Assembly: GCF_036924715.1 (NCBI RefSeq)
Contig: NZ_JAZHSB010000001.1
Coordinates: forward strand, 3,339,001-3,403,000
Reading direction: 5' to 3'
Length of the DNA stretch: 64,000 nucleotides
From: Bradyrhizobium sp. AZCC 1721
GTDB lineage: Bacteria; Pseudomonadota; Alphaproteobacteria; Rhizobiales; Xanthobacteraceae
The position numbers and the translations under genes were made by a program. The stretch's first letter is position 1. Each line of letters starts with the position of its first letter. This document shows, piece by piece, positions 1-9,511 of this stretch. The notes under the pieces are model-generated. The model did no database searches. It was not told the origin of the DNA and saw only the letters and a list, made by a program, of their open reading frames with translations.

Positions 1-183
1 ATCCTGCTGACCTTCATCAAGAAATGGGACGAGATCGCGGCGGCCGAGAGCGCCAAGAACCCGTTCTTCAAGAAGGTGCACGACTCGCAGAAGGCCTATG
101 CCAGCGCCGTGGTGCCGTACAAGCGGTCCTATTTCCCGCCATACTCCTTCATGGCGAACTACTACTTCCCCGTCGAGAAATAG
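1..183 (+). CDS. TRAP transporter substrate-binding protein DctP, C-terminal part only
   Basis: The window opens inside this gene; only the last 60 codons are visible, ending in TAG. They closely match the end of the complete DctP at 27888-29009: both carry an AKNPF-[FY]-[RK]KV segment, then DSQKAYA, then V[VP]P[YF]K and a Y/F-rich tail. It would be the periplasmic binding protein that feeds the DctQ and DctM membrane proteins encoded just downstream. The ligand cannot be inferred from the tail. The closely similar paralogue suggests the FcbT/TakP branch (organic or keto acids, mannitol/chloroaromatic group), but that is family-level inference. Confidence 0.85.
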   Translation: MLLTFIKKWDEIAAAESAKNPFFKKVHDSQKAYASAVVPYKRSYFPPYSFMANYYFPVEK

Positions 184-286
184 GACTTCGTCCGAGGGCG
201 GCCGGTTTCGGCCGCCCCATTCACGCGCAGCCGGCCTGCGTCGCGCCGCAAGGCGCGCCGCGCCGACGTCGACGGTAGGGGGAGGA

Positions 287-850
287 ATGGCTGAGGTAAC
301 TGACAGACAATCGCCGGCGCTGCTGGCAGCAATCCGGGTCATCGACGGCTTCACTGACCGGACCGGCACGATCATCTCGTGGCTGTCGGTGCCGCTTGTT
401 CTGGCCGTCGCCTACGAGGTTACAGCGCGCTATTTGTTCAACGCGCCGACCATTTGGGCCTACGACGCAACCTACATGCTCTACGGCTCGCTGTTCATGC
501 TGGGCGCTGCTTACGCGCTGCACAAGGGCGCTCATATACGCACCGACTTCTTCTGGGAGAAGTTCTCCGTCCGCAGGAAGGGCTGGATTGATACGATCTC
601 CTATATCGTCTTCTTCTTCCCGAGCCTGATCATGCTGTTGCTGATTAGCTGGAACGAATTTCACTACGCCTTTCAGATCAACGAGACCTCGGACCAGACA
701 CCATGGCGACCCGTGCTGTGGCCGTTCAAGTTCGTCGTGCCGCTCGCCTGCTTCCTGCTGCTCATCCAGGGCGTGTCCGAGTTGATCAAGAGCATCTACA
801 TGATGCGCACCGGTGTCGAGCTCGAGCACAAGGAGAAGGTCGAGATATGA
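287..850 (+). CDS. TRAP transporter small permease DctQ
   Basis: This 187-residue protein has four hydrophobic segments, as expected of the small TRAP membrane subunit that bridges binding protein and channel. The ATG at 287 is preceded by a strong GGGGGAGGA Shine-Dalgarno sequence; longer upstream starts would overlap dctP and add non-hydrophobic sequence. Segments such as KGAHIRTDFFWE and LEHKEKVEI recur nearly unchanged in the second DctQ at 27224-27817. The stop overlaps the dctM start as ATGA, so translation is coupled. Family: FcbT2-like (mannitol/chloroaromatic TRAP group). The substrate is unknown. Confidence 0.92.
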   Translation: MAEVTDRQSPALLAAIRVIDGFTDRTGTIISWLSVPLVLAVAYEVTARYLFNAPTIWAYDATYMLYGSLFMLGAAYALHKGAHIRTDFFWEKFSVRRKGWIDTISYIVFFFPSLIMLLLISWNEFHYAFQINETSDQTPWRPVLWPFKFVVPLACFLLLIQGVSELIKSIYMMRTGVELEHKEKVEI

Positions 851-2271
851 CCGCAGAAGCGCTCATCGGCCTCATCATGCTTCTGGTCCTGCTTGGAGCG
901 ATCTTCATCGGCGTGCCGATCTCGTTCACACTGCTGTTTCTCGCCTTTTCGTTCGGCTACTGGGGCATGGGCTCAACGGTCTTCGAACTAGGCTACTTCC
1001 AGACCATCGGCATGATGAAGGAGGAACTGCTGGCCGCCGTGCCGCTGTTCATCTTCATGGGCTTCATCACCGAGCAGGCGGGCCTCATGGAGCGCCTTTT
1101 TACGGCGTTCCGCATGCTGCTTGCGCCGGTGCGCGGCGCGCTCTTCCTCGTCGTCATCCTGACCTCGACCGTGTTCGCGATGGCGACTGGTATCGTCGGA
1201 GCAGCCGTCACCGTTCTTGGCATCATGGCCTCGCCGATCATGACGAAGGCGGGTTACGACGCCAAGCTTTCAGCGGGCACTATCACAGCGGGCGGCACGC
1301 TCGGCATTCTCATTCCACCGTCGGTGATGCTGATCGTGATGGGCCCGGTGCTCGGGGTGTCGGTCGCCGATCTCTATGCCGCAGCCTTCGGGCCGGGCTT
1401 CCTGCTGGCCGGCCTCTACATCAGCTATCTGATGGTGCGCGCCTTCATGAATCCCAAGCTCGGGCCGCCGGTGCCGATGGACGAGCGGATCTACTCGGCG
1501 GCGTACATTGCGCGCGAGGTGATCATCGGCACGCTGCCCCTGCTCGGGCTCATCACGGCGACGCTTGGCTCGATCATCGGGGGGCTTGCGACACCGACGG
1601 AGGCCGCCGGCATCGGCAGCGTCGGTGCGCTGATCCTGTCCATCGCATATGGCAGGTTCTCACTCAGCGGACTGCAGCGCGCGCTGATCTCGACGATGGC
1701 GACGTCGAGCATGGTGCTGCTGCTCGCGGTCACGTCGAATATTTTCGGTGCGGTGTTCGCTCGTCTCGGCTCGGCGAACTGGATCACCGAGACGATGCTC
1801 GGCCTCCAGTTGCCGCCAAGCCTCATGCTGATTGTCGTGCTCTTTCTCATTTTCCTGCTGGGTTGGCCGTTCGAATGGCCAGCCATCATCCTGGTGTTCC
1901 TGCCGATCTTCTATCCCGTTGTGAAGGGCATGGGCATCGACCTGATATGGTTCGGAGCGTTGGTTGCGGTGGTGCTGCAGACCGCCTTTCTGTCGCCGCC
2001 GGTCGCCATGTCGGCGTACTATCTCAAGCAGGTGGTCAAGGGCTGGAGTCTCGCGACGATTTACGCCGGCATGTTCCAGTTCATGATCCTGCAGGTGATC
2101 TGCGTTGGGCTGATGGTTGCCTTCCCCGGCATTGCGACCTGGTTCCCGCACACGCTGCACGAGGCGTCACGCAGTCAGGTGATTCCCGAGGAGTACAAGA
2201 AAATCCTGGAGCAGCAGAAGCGGGCCCCGTCCCTGGAAGATGAAGACTGGCTGACACCAAAAAAGAAGTAG
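847..2271 (+). CDS. TRAP transporter large permease DctM
   Basis: The protein has 474 residues and is hydrophobic along almost its whole length, with roughly a dozen membrane segments. It is the Na+- or H+-driven channel of the TRAP system. Typical family signatures are visible: GGTLGILIPPSVM near the middle, LGWPFEWPAI in the C-terminal third and LSPPVAMSAYYLKQVVK close to the end. The last two are shared word for word with the second DctM at 25812-27227. The start is fixed by the ATGA overlap with dctQ. The charged tail after the last membrane segment (PSLEDEDWLTPKKK) is probably cytoplasmic. It is the last gene of its operon, and a hairpin follows. Confidence 0.93.
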   Translation: MTAEALIGLIMLLVLLGAIFIGVPISFTLLFLAFSFGYWGMGSTVFELGYFQTIGMMKEELLAAVPLFIFMGFITEQAGLMERLFTAFRMLLAPVRGALFLVVILTSTVFAMATGIVGAAVTVLGIMASPIMTKAGYDAKLSAGTITAGGTLGILIPPSVMLIVMGPVLGVSVADLYAAAFGPGFLLAGLYISYLMVRAFMNPKLGPPVPMDERIYSAAYIAREVIIGTLPLLGLITATLGSIIGGLATPTEAAGIGSVGALILSIAYGRFSLSGLQRALISTMATSSMVLLLAVTSNIFGAVFARLGSANWITETMLGLQLPPSLMLIVVLFLIFLLGWPFEWPAIILVFLPIFYPVVKGMGIDLIWFGALVAVVLQTAFLSPPVAMSAYYLKQVVKGWSLATIYAGMFQFMILQVICVGLMVAFPGIATWFPHTLHEASRSQVIPEEYKKILEQQKRAPSLEDEDWLTPKKK

Positions 2272-2326
2272 CCGGGTGTTGTGCGTGCCGGCTCCAAAAA
2301 GCAGGCTGTGGCGGAAAGGACGACAA

Positions 2327-2359
2327 ACGGAAGGCGCGTTGTGAACGCCGCCTTTCCGT
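2327..2359. terminator. Hairpin between convergent dctM and ppx
   Basis: ACGGAAGGC-GCGTT, then a GTG loop, then AACGC-CGCCTTTCCGT, forms a long stem with a single bulge between two converging genes. A pyrimidine-rich stretch follows on the plus strand and a T-rich one on the minus strand, so it could act in both directions. No perfect U-tract is present. Confidence 0.55.
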
Positions 2360-2360
2360 C

Positions 2361-3863
2361 TTACTTCCGCACGATCGAGCCGGCGCGCCCGACGAGCCGC
2401 GCCAGTTGCTTGAAGCGGCTGCCAACGCGGTCGGCGACGAGATCGACCATGCGATGCTCAAACACCAGCATCAGCTTGCGGCCGTTGGTGCGGAAATGCG
2501 TCGCGGGCAACACGCCGGTGCGCGCGGCCGTTATCAGGTGTGCGACGCGGAACGCCGCGCCGAGGAGGCGCGCACGCTCATCCATCGCCGGCGGCACCAG
2601 CCCGCGGACGCGCTCCGGCGGCTCGTTCTCTTCGCTCAAGCCCGCATAGCGGTAGAACACCGACAGCGCGACAAAGGCGCGGCCTTGATGGCTGATCGAG
2701 CCGAAATTGCCGTTGGTGATCAGGCTCAGCGTTTCCTCGCCGCGGTGGTCGGGGTGCACGCGCCATCCGATATCGGAAAGCAGGCAGGCGGCGTGGCGCA
2801 GGCGGCGGTCCTCCTCGGTCTCGCGCAGCTTCACGACCCGCACCAGCCGATCGGTCCATGCGACCAGTTCCTCGGCGTGGCGTGCGGAGCGCGACAACAG
2901 CCCGTTCAAGGTTTGGGCTGCGCAGATGAAGCCGTCCTTGGCGCGCTCCTGCGGCGGCAGCATCTCGTAGAGCAGGCCCTCGCGGACCCCGAAGGTCGAG
3001 AACACGATCGTCTTCGGCTGGCCGACGCGGATGATGTATTCGAGCACCAGCGCCGCATAGGTGAGCAGCGGACGCCGTGCATCCGCGACGACTTCGATGT
3101 CCGCGAGCATGTTGGCGGCCGCCAGCCGGCGCAGGCGCCGGGCGAAATCGAGCGCGTCGGCGGCAGGTAACGAATAGCCGTGCATCACGCGTAACGGATA
3201 GCCGCTTTGGACGATGTGAATACGTGCGAGCGCGCGCCAGGTGCCGCCGACCGCATAGAATGCGCGGCCATGGCCGGCCTTGAGCTGGGCGACGCCGGAC
3301 AGATCGTCGCGAACGATGCGCTCGGCGCGTTTCAAGGATTTCTCCGAGAGATCCTGTAGCGCCAGGCTTCCCAGCGGCAGCGTGACGCCGCTGTGGACCC
3401 GGTTTTTCTCCACATCGATCAGTTCGAGCGAACCGCCGCCGAGATCGCCGACGATGCCGTCGGGATTGTGGATGCCGGAGATGACGCCGAGCGCGGACAG
3501 TTTTGCCTCGCGCGGACCGGACAGGATCTGAATCGGTGCGCCGCAGATGCGCTCGGCTTTGGCGATGAAGTCGGAACCGTTCTTGGCGTCGCGGCAGGCG
3601 GCCGTGGCGATGGCGAAGACGCGCTCCACCTGCTGGATGCGGCACAGCGCGCGAAATCGCCGTAGCGCCGTCAGCGCCTTGGTAACCGCATCCTCAGCCA
3701 ACAGGCCGGTGCTCTGCACTTCGCGGCCGAGCCCGCACAGCGCCTTTTCGTTGAAGATGGTGACGAGGCTGCGCGCCATCGTCTCATAGACGACGAGACG
3801 AACCGAGTTCGAACCGATGTCGATGACGGCGACGCTGGAAGCGCGCTTGCGCGGCCGCTTCAC
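2361..3863 (-). CDS. ppx: Exopolyphosphatase, Ppx/GppA family
   Basis: The 500-residue protein belongs to the ASKHA phosphatase family that removes phosphate from polyphosphate ends or from pppGpp. The N-terminus has the phosphate-1 loop VIDIGSNSVRL (residues about 13-23), and GDLGGGSLELI near residue 145 is the second nucleotide/phosphate loop. The C-terminal half has the helical HD-like character expected of full-length Ppx. It lies 12 bases downstream of ppk on the same strand, so the two are almost certainly one transcript encoding synthesis and breakdown of polyphosphate. GppA activity cannot be excluded from sequence alone. Confidence 0.92.
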   Translation of the reverse strand: MKRPRKRASSVAVIDIGSNSVRLVVYETMARSLVTIFNEKALCGLGREVQSTGLLAEDAVTKALTALRRFRALCRIQQVERVFAIATAACRDAKNGSDFIAKAERICGAPIQILSGPREAKLSALGVISGIHNPDGIVGDLGGGSLELIDVEKNRVHSGVTLPLGSLALQDLSEKSLKRAERIVRDDLSGVAQLKAGHGRAFYAVGGTWRALARIHIVQSGYPLRVMHGYSLPAADALDFARRLRRLAAANMLADIEVVADARRPLLTYAALVLEYIIRVGQPKTIVFSTFGVREGLLYEMLPPQERAKDGFICAAQTLNGLLSRSARHAEELVAWTDRLVRVVKLRETEEDRRLRHAACLLSDIGWRVHPDHRGEETLSLITNGNFGSISHQGRAFVALSVFYRYAGLSEENEPPERVRGLVPPAMDERARLLGAAFRVAHLITAARTGVLPATHFRTNGRKLMLVFEHRMVDLVADRVGSRFKQLARLVGRAGSIVRK

Positions 3864-3875
3864 AGCGGCTCTCCT

Positions 3876-6083
3876 TTATGACGATTGCTGACGTTCGGTA
3901 CGGCGCGTGAGGCGGCGCGGCGAAGATTCCTTGAGAGACTTTCCACGTCCAGACAGGCTCGGATTCGTCATGAAATAGTTATGCAGGTTGAACGGCTCTT
4001 CGCCTTTCGCGGCCTTCATACGCGTTGAAGACCCATCCGGCAACAATTGCCAGCTCTGCTCGGTATCCTTCAGATTCGCGACCATGATTTGTTCGAGAAC
4101 TTGCTGATGTACCGTGGGATTTTGCAATGGACAGAGGACTTCGACGCGGCGGTCGAGGTTCCGCGGCATCATGTCGGCGGACGAGATATACACAGCCGCC
4201 TTCGGCCCGGGCAGCCCTTGCCCCATACCAAAGCAGTAGATTCGGCCGTGCTCCAGGAAACGGCCGATCACCGATTTGACGCGGATATTGTCCGATAGCC
4301 CGGGCAGGCCGGGCCGCAGACAGCAGATGCCGCGCACCACCAGTTCGATCGACACGCCGGCCTGTGAGGCCTCGTAGAGCGCGTCGATGATGTCGGGGTC
4401 GACCAGCGAATTCATCTTCATCCAGATCGCGCCCGGCTTGCCGTGCCTTGCGTGATTGGTCTCGCCCTTGATGTGTTCGATGATGCGCTTGCGTAGCGTC
4501 AAAGGCGACACCGCCATCCGCTCGATGTCGCTCGGCTCCGCATAGCCGGTGATGTAGTTGAATACCCGCGCCGCGTCGCGGCCGATGATCGGGTCCGACG
4601 TGAAATAGGAAAGGTCGGTATAGATGCGCGCGGTGACCGGATGATAATTGCCGGTGCCGGTATGGACGTAGGTCGTCAGGTTACCGCCCTCGCGCCGCAC
4701 CACCATCGACAGCTTGGCGTGCGTCTTCAGTTCGAGAAAGCCGTACACGACCTGCACGCCGGCGCGTTCGAGGTCGCGCGCCCAGCGGATATTGGCCTCC
4801 TCATCGAACCGCGCTTTCAGCTCGATCAGCGCGGTCACCGACTTGCCGGCTTCCGCGGCCTCGGCGAGCGCCCGCACAATCGGAGAATTGCTCGAGGTGC
4901 GGTAGAGCGTCTGCTTGATGGCAACGACGTCGGGGTCGCGGAGGGCTTGCTGCAGGAATTGCACGACGACGTCGAAGGATTCGTAAGGATGATGGACGAT
5001 GAGGTCCTTTTGCCGGATCGCCGCGAAGATGTCCCCGGCGTGGTCGCGCACTCGCTCGGGATGGCGCGGCACATAAGGCACGAATTCGAGATCGGGACGG
5101 TCGAGCCGGGTGAGCTGCGACAGCTCGTTCATCGCCAGCACGCCGTCGACCAGAAACACCTCGTCGTCGGCGGCGGAAAGCGCCTGCTGCACGAAGGTGC
5201 GCAGCGCTTCCGGCATCTTGGCTTCTATCTCCAGCCGGATCACCGAACCGCGCCGCCGCCGCTTCAGCGCAGTCTCGAACACGCGGACCAGATCCTCGGC
5301 CTCTTCCTCAATTTCGAGTTCGGAGTCGCGGATGATGCGAAACGCGCCCTGGCCCTTGACGGTGTAACCGGGGAACAGGCGGCCGATGAACAGGCCGGTG
5401 GCCTGCTCCAGCGGGATCAGGTGCACTGCGCCGTCCTTGGGCATGCGGATGAAGCGGTCGATCTTGCCGGGCATGCGGATCAGCGCGTTCATCGCCTTGC
5501 CGTCGGAAGTCCGCAACAATTGCAGCGCGATGGTGAAGCCGAGGCTCGGGATGAACGGGAACGGGTGAGCGGGATCGATCGCCAGCGGCGTCAGCAGCGG
5601 GAAGATGCTGCGGAGGAAGTGATCCTCGAGCCAGCCGCGCTCCGCCTTGGTGAAGTCGTGGCCGTCGACCAGCATGATGCCGGCGTCCGACAGGGTGGTG
5701 CGCAGATCGCGCCAGATCGCCTGCTGATCGGAAGCCAGTTCCGAAACCGTCTTGTTGATGAGAGTGAGCTGCTCGGACGGCGTCAAGCCATCGGGGCTGC
5801 GCTCGGCGATGCCTTCACGGACCTGCGCCTTGATGCCGGCGACGCGAACCATGAAGAATTCATCAAGGTTATTGGCCGAAATCGACAGGAATCGCACCCG
5901 TTCCAGCAACGGATGGCCGGGATTGACCGATTCCTCGAGCACCCGGCGGTTGAAATGCAGCCAAGATAGCTCCCGATTGATGAATCGCTCCGGGCTCGTG
6001 ACGATCGCGGACGGAGCTTCGGCAATCGGCTCTTTTTCTTTTATTTCAACGGCTTGTACCAATTCCATAAGGCTTTGATCCAT
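3876..6083 (-). CDS. ppk: Polyphosphate kinase 1
   Basis: PPK1 makes polyphosphate from ATP through a phosphohistidine intermediate. The KTHAK segment carries the expected autophosphorylated histidine, and [11 protein letters not shown] is the second conserved block. The N-terminal domain is recognisable from [18 protein letters not shown], with the usual [12 protein letters not shown] after it. The start chosen is the ATG at 6083 (735 residues, beginning [10 protein letters not shown]), because the 40 residues that a start at 6203 would add are basic and partly encoded by a tandem repeat. No clear Shine-Dalgarno precedes it. The gene is followed at once by ppx; hdaA lies upstream on the same strand. 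Confidence 0.94.
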   Translation of the reverse strand: MDQSLMELVQAVEIKEKEPIAEAPSAIVTSPERFINRELSWLHFNRRVLEESVNPGHPLLERVRFLSISANNLDEFFMVRVAGIKAQVREGIAERSPDGLTPSEQLTLINKTVSELASDQQAIWRDLRTTLSDAGIMLVDGHDFTKAERGWLEDHFLRSIFPLLTPLAIDPAHPFPFIPSLGFTIALQLLRTSDGKAMNALIRMPGKIDRFIRMPKDGAVHLIPLEQATGLFIGRLFPGYTVKGQGAFRIIRDSELEIEEEAEDLVRVFETALKRRRRGSVIRLEIEAKMPEALRTFVQQALSAADDEVFLVDGVLAMNELSQLTRLDRPDLEFVPYVPRHPERVRDHAGDIFAAIRQKDLIVHHPYESFDVVVQFLQQALRDPDVVAIKQTLYRTSSNSPIVRALAEAAEAGKSVTALIELKARFDEEANIRWARDLERAGVQVVYGFLELKTHAKLSMVVRREGGNLTTYVHTGTGNYHPVTARIYTDLSYFTSDPIIGRDAARVFNYITGYAEPSDIERMAVSPLTLRKRIIEHIKGETNHARHGKPGAIWMKMNSLVDPDIIDALYEASQAGVSIELVVRGICCLRPGLPGLSDNIRVKSVIGRFLEHGRIYCFGMGQGLPGPKAAVYISSADMMPRNLDRRVEVLCPLQNPTVHQQVLEQIMVANLKDTEQSWQLLPDGSSTRMKAAKGEEPFNLHNYFMTNPSLSGRGKSLKESSPRRLTRRTERQQSS

Positions 6084-6092
6084 CGCGAGCAA

Positions 6093-6126
6093 GGCAGGGC
6101 CGACTTTAGTGGCAGGGCCGACTTTA
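6093..6126. repeat. Two 16-base direct repeats upstream of ppk
   Basis: GGCAGGGCCGACTTTA occurs at 6093-6108 and again, identically, at 6111-6126, a period of 18 bases. It sits directly upstream of the ppk start codon on the minus strand. It may be slippage or a regulator-binding pair; there is no evidence to choose. Confidence 0.8.
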
Positions 6127-6232
6127 AGGGAAAGCGGCCCACAGCATGTGATACGCCGATGACGTTTCAATGACATTGATGTTCCGCGTACGGCCGGCGT
6201 CAAGGTGGCAGGACGCAGCAGGAGCTACCCGA

Positions 6233-6910
6233 TCAGGCGTTGCGCAAGAGTTCGGCGGCCAGCGCCCGGGTGACCGGCCGGCCGAGCCGCAGCGCCTCGG
6301 TATCCAGGAGCTCGATCGCCTGGCGAGCAGCGGCATAGGACCGTTCGATTCGGGTGGCGAGGTAGCTCACCACCGTCTCGTCGATGCTCAATTGGCGGTC
6401 CGCGCAGAATTTGACGATCAGGCCACGAAACAACAGGTCATCCGGCGGCAATAGCGACACGAGGGGGGCGGCGCGCAGCCGCGACCGGAGATCGCGCAGC
6501 TCGATCTCGAACGCCGCCGGTGGAACGCGTCCCGTGATCAGGACGAACGCCCCGTCCTCGCGTGCCAGGTTCAGCAGATGAAACAAGGCGCGTTCGTCGA
6601 AGTCGGCAGGCCTCAGATCCTCGACCACCAGTGCCCCGGTGGCGAGTGCGCCGGGGACGGCAGCGGCGTTGAGCGCGTGGGCTGAGATCGAGCGCGCGCC
6701 CGCCTGTTCGGCCCAGATCGCGGCGAGATGGCTCTTGCCGGATCCCTCCGGCCCCGCCAGCAGCATGATGCGGTTCGGCCAGTCCGGCCAGCTTTCGATC
6801 AGCGAGAGTGCGGCTTCATTGGCCGGACCCTCGAGGAAATTGTCGCGCGTCAGGCTCTCCGCATGCGGCAGCGCAAAGGCAAGCTGACGAGGTTGAACGC
6901 GAACTACCAC
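6233..6910 (-). CDS. hdaA: Hda-like DnaA regulatory inactivator (HdaA), AAA+ family
   Basis: This 225-residue AAA+ protein resembles Hda, which promotes hydrolysis of DnaA-bound ATP with the sliding clamp after replication starts. RQLAFALPH near residues 8-16 fits the QL-x-L-x-LP clamp-binding motif of Hda proteins. GPEGSGKS (residues 53-60) is the Walker A loop and ALVVEDL (about 93-99) a Walker B-like strand. The C-terminus is a short helical lid domain without the DnaA DNA-binding domain, consistent with Hda rather than DnaA. The start is GTG, supported by GGAG six bases upstream. It lies between the phosphatidyltransferase gene and ppk, all on the same strand. Confidence 0.88.
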   Translation of the reverse strand: MVVRVQPRQLAFALPHAESLTRDNFLEGPANEAALSLIESWPDWPNRIMLLAGPEGSGKSHLAAIWAEQAGARSISAHALNAAAVPGALATGALVVEDLRPADFDERALFHLLNLAREDGAFVLITGRVPPAAFEIELRDLRSRLRAAPLVSLLPPDDLLFRGLIVKFCADRQLSIDETVVSYLATRIERSYAAARQAIELLDTEALRLGRPVTRALAAELLRNA

Positions 6911-6927
6911 GCAAATCTCCAGGCCGG

Positions 6928-7010
6928 GATCTTCAGGCCTTCATAGCGCTTTCGAGCGAAAGCCTGTCCCGGACTTGATCCGGGCGGGCACGGCTTGCGA
7001 GAAAAAACGC
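6928..7010. repeat. Degenerate extragenic palindrome-like sequence
   Basis: The stretch contains GCGCTTTCGAGCGAAAGC and CCCGGACTTGATCCGGG, both short inverted repeats, between hdaA and the phosphatidyltransferase gene. From memory it resembles fragments of the dispersed palindromic elements common between Bradyrhizobium genes; copy number would have to be counted in a genome. Confidence 0.4.
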
Positions 7011-7029
7011 GCAAAAACAAAAGAACAAC

Positions 7030-7572
7030 CTAGCGCGCTTCGATCGTGCTCATGTGCCGCACCCATTCGACGAGATAGAGCGAGACGGAAACCAAAGTAA
7101 AGACCGTAACAAAACCCATCAGGATCACGTCATAGGGCGCCGGCTTGAAGTTGAAACCGAGCGACGCCAGCACCAGCGCCGCGAACGCCACCTGCGCCAC
7201 CGTGTTGAGCTTCGACACCATCAGGGGCTTCATCGGGATCGGCTTGTCGAACAGCCATGACACGATCACGGCCGTCACGATCATGATGTCGCGCGACACC
7301 ACGAGGATGACGAGCCAGCGCGGCACCGCACCCCAGATGCCGAGCGCCACGAAGATGGAAACCAGAAGTGCCTTGTCGGCAAGCGGGTCGAGCAGGGCGC
7401 CCAGTTCACTCGACATGTTGAAGCGCTTGGCGAGAAAGCCATCGACGGCGTCGCTGACCCCTGCAATGACGAAAATCGCAAACGCGATTTCCATCTGGCT
7501 GGAAACGATCGCCCAGACGATGACCGGCACCAGAATGATGCGCCCCAGCGTAATGATATTTGGAATGCTCAA
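7030..7572 (-). CDS. CDP-alcohol phosphatidyltransferase (PgsA-like)
   Basis: The 180-residue integral membrane enzyme has the CDP-alcohol phosphotransferase signature: DAVDG at residues 41-45, AKR at 48-50, then GALLDPLAD with the last two aspartates at about 62 and 66. It would join CDP-diacylglycerol to an alcohol, most likely glycerol 3-phosphate (PgsA, phosphatidylglycerol synthesis), although cardiolipin synthase-type members share the motif. Five to six hydrophobic segments are visible. The start codon is TTG, giving [12 protein letters not shown], a typical N-terminus for this family; the Shine-Dalgarno is weak. It is divergent from purM. Confidence 0.87.
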   Translation of the reverse strand: MSIPNIITLGRIILVPVIVWAIVSSQMEIAFAIFVIAGVSDAVDGFLAKRFNMSSELGALLDPLADKALLVSIFVALGIWGAVPRWLVILVVSRDIMIVTAVIVSWLFDKPIPMKPLMVSKLNTVAQVAFAALVLASLGFNFKPAPYDVILMGFVTVFTLVSVSLYLVEWVRHMSTIEAR

Positions 7573-7721
7573 CTCGGTCGCTTCCCGGCTCCCGGCCTAA
7601 ATCCGGCCCCTGGCGGGTACAGCCGGCTCTTATCTACATAGTATATGCGCCAAGCGCTTGCGAGCCATTGCAGGATCGCGGAATTCCTCGTAACCAGCCG
7701 TCATCATACTGGAATTTGGGC

Positions 7722-8795
7722 ATGAACGACCGCAAAAACGGGCTGACTTACGCGGATTCGGGCGTCGATATCGATGCGGGCAACCGCCTGGTCGATCTCA
7801 TCAAGCCGATGGTGCGCGCCACCGCCCGGGCTGGCGCCGATGCCGAAATCGGCGGTTTTGGCGGCTTGTTCGACCTCAAGGCGGCGGGTTTCAAGGATCC
7901 GGTGCTGGTGGCGGCGACCGACGGCGTCGGCACCAAGGTCAAGATCGCGATCGAGACCGGCCTGCATGGCGGTATCGGCATCGACCTGGTGGCAATGTCG
8001 GTCAACGACCTCGTCGTGCAGGGCGCGGAACCGTTGTTCTTCCTCGACTATTTCGCCTGTGGCAAGTTGGACCCCGACGCCGCGGCGGCCATCGTGGCAG
8101 GCGTCGCCGAGGGCTGCCGGGAGTCCGGCTGCGCCCTGATCGGCGGCGAGACCGCCGAGATGCCGGGGCTCTACAAGGACGGCGATTACGACCTCGCAGG
8201 CTTTGCGGTGGGGGCTGCCGAGCGCGGCACGCTGTTGCCGACCGCGGACATTGCCGTGGGCGACGCCGTGATCGGATTGGCCTCATCCGGTGTTCATTCC
8301 AACGGCTTTTCGCTAGTCCGCAAAATCGTCGCACAATCCCGCGTGGCTTTCGATGCGCCGGCGCCGTTCTCGCCGGTCATGACGCTGGGCGGCGCGCTGC
8401 TGACGCCGACGCGGCTCTATGTGAAATCCTGCCTGCGCGCGATCCGCGAAACCGGCGCGATCAAGGGGCTTGCCCATATCACCGGCGGCGGCTTCACCGA
8501 CAACATCCCACGCGTGCTGCCAAAGCACCTCGGCGTCGGCATCGATCTGGCGCGGCTGCCGGTGCTGCCCGTGTTCAAATGGCTGGCGGAGCAGGGCGGC
8601 ATCGCCGAACTCGAAATGCTGCGCACCTTCAACTGCGGCATCGGCATGGTCGCCATCGTCAAGCCGGATGCGGTCGAGAAGGTGACGGAGATCCTGACTG
8701 AAAGCGGCGAGACCGTCGCCTTGCTCGGCGAAGTGATCCCGGCTGCGAGCGAACATCGCGTGGCCTACAACGGCCATCTCGATCTCGCGCAATGA
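7722..8795 (+). CDS. purM: Phosphoribosylformylglycinamidine cyclo-ligase (AIR synthetase)
   Basis: PurM closes the imidazole ring of purines, making AIR from FGAM with ATP. The 357-residue length is normal. [13 protein letters not shown] at the N-terminus, ATDGVGTK and [19 protein letters not shown] are the family hallmarks, and [10 protein letters not shown] is the C-terminal glycine-rich block. The ATG at 7722 gives [14 protein letters not shown], the usual start position; in-frame sequence further upstream is not conserved-looking. The stop overlaps the purN start (ATGA), so the two purine genes are translationally coupled. Confidence 0.96.
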   Translation: MNDRKNGLTYADSGVDIDAGNRLVDLIKPMVRATARAGADAEIGGFGGLFDLKAAGFKDPVLVAATDGVGTKVKIAIETGLHGGIGIDLVAMSVNDLVVQGAEPLFFLDYFACGKLDPDAAAAIVAGVAEGCRESGCALIGGETAEMPGLYKDGDYDLAGFAVGAAERGTLLPTADIAVGDAVIGLASSGVHSNGFSLVRKIVAQSRVAFDAPAPFSPVMTLGGALLTPTRLYVKSCLRAIRETGAIKGLAHITGGGFTDNIPRVLPKHLGVGIDLARLPVLPVFKWLAEQGGIAELEMLRTFNCGIGMVAIVKPDAVEKVTEILTESGETVALLGEVIPAASEHRVAYNGHLDLAQ

Positions 8796-9445
8796 AGCGC
8801 CGGGTCGCCATCCTGATCTCGGGGCGTGGGTCGAACATGGCCGCGCTGATCGATGCGGCGAAGGCTGCGGATTTTCCGGCCGAGATCGTCGCCGTCATTT
8901 CCAACCGGGCCGATGCGCCTGGGCTCGCGAAGGCAGCTGCGAGCGGCATCCCGACACTGGTTGTCGAGAGCAAGCCGTTCGGCAAGGACCGCGCGGGCTT
9001 TGAGGCCGTCCTGCAGCGGGCGCTGGATGAAAAGCAGGTCGAACTGATCTGCCTCGGCGGATTCATGCGGCTGTTCACCGCCGAATTCGTGCAGCGCTGG
9101 TACGGAAAAATGCTCAACATCCATCCCTCGCTGCTACCATCCTTTCCGGGTCTCGATCCGCACGGTCAGGCGCTGCAGGCCGGGGTCAAGATCTCGGGCG
9201 CGACCGTGCACTTCGTGATTCCCGAAACCGACGCCGGCCCGATCGTGATGCAAGGCGCGGTGACGGTGGCCGACGACGATACGGCAGAGACGTTGTCGCA
9301 GCGCATTCTCGGCATCGAGCATCGCATCTACCCCGAGGCACTGCGCTTGCTTGCCAGCGGAAAGCTCCGCCTCGAAGGCGAGATCTGCAAGGTCGCCGAC
9401 GGAGCCGACCGCGACGGCACCCTGATTTCGCCGCGGACGATCTGA
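8792..9445 (+). CDS. purN: Phosphoribosylglycinamide formyltransferase
   Basis: PurN transfers a formyl group from 10-formyltetrahydrofolate to GAR. At 217 residues it has the standard length. [12 protein letters not shown] is the N-terminal phosphate-binding loop, LAGFMR appears as CLGGFMRLF, and [12 protein letters not shown] carries the catalytic histidine, followed by SGATVHFV and DAGPI, with the folate-site aspartate in the latter. It overlaps purM by four bases. A GST-family gene follows after about 65 bases and may be read through. Confidence 0.96.
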   Translation: MKRRVAILISGRGSNMAALIDAAKAADFPAEIVAVISNRADAPGLAKAAASGIPTLVVESKPFGKDRAGFEAVLQRALDEKQVELICLGGFMRLFTAEFVQRWYGKMLNIHPSLLPSFPGLDPHGQALQAGVKISGATVHFVIPETDAGPIVMQGAVTVADDDTAETLSQRILGIEHRIYPEALRLLASGKLRLEGEICKVADGADRDGTLISPRTI

Positions 9446-9511
9446 TATTATCCGCAAGGTGTGCGCGAACGAGCGCGGCGACCGCGCTCCGCTAAATCTA
9501 TCGAGGTTTCC

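Noticed and set aside
4641-5969. 442-codon plus-strand frame opposite ppk
   Set aside because: It lies wholly inside ppk on the other strand, and the translation has no recognisable motif.
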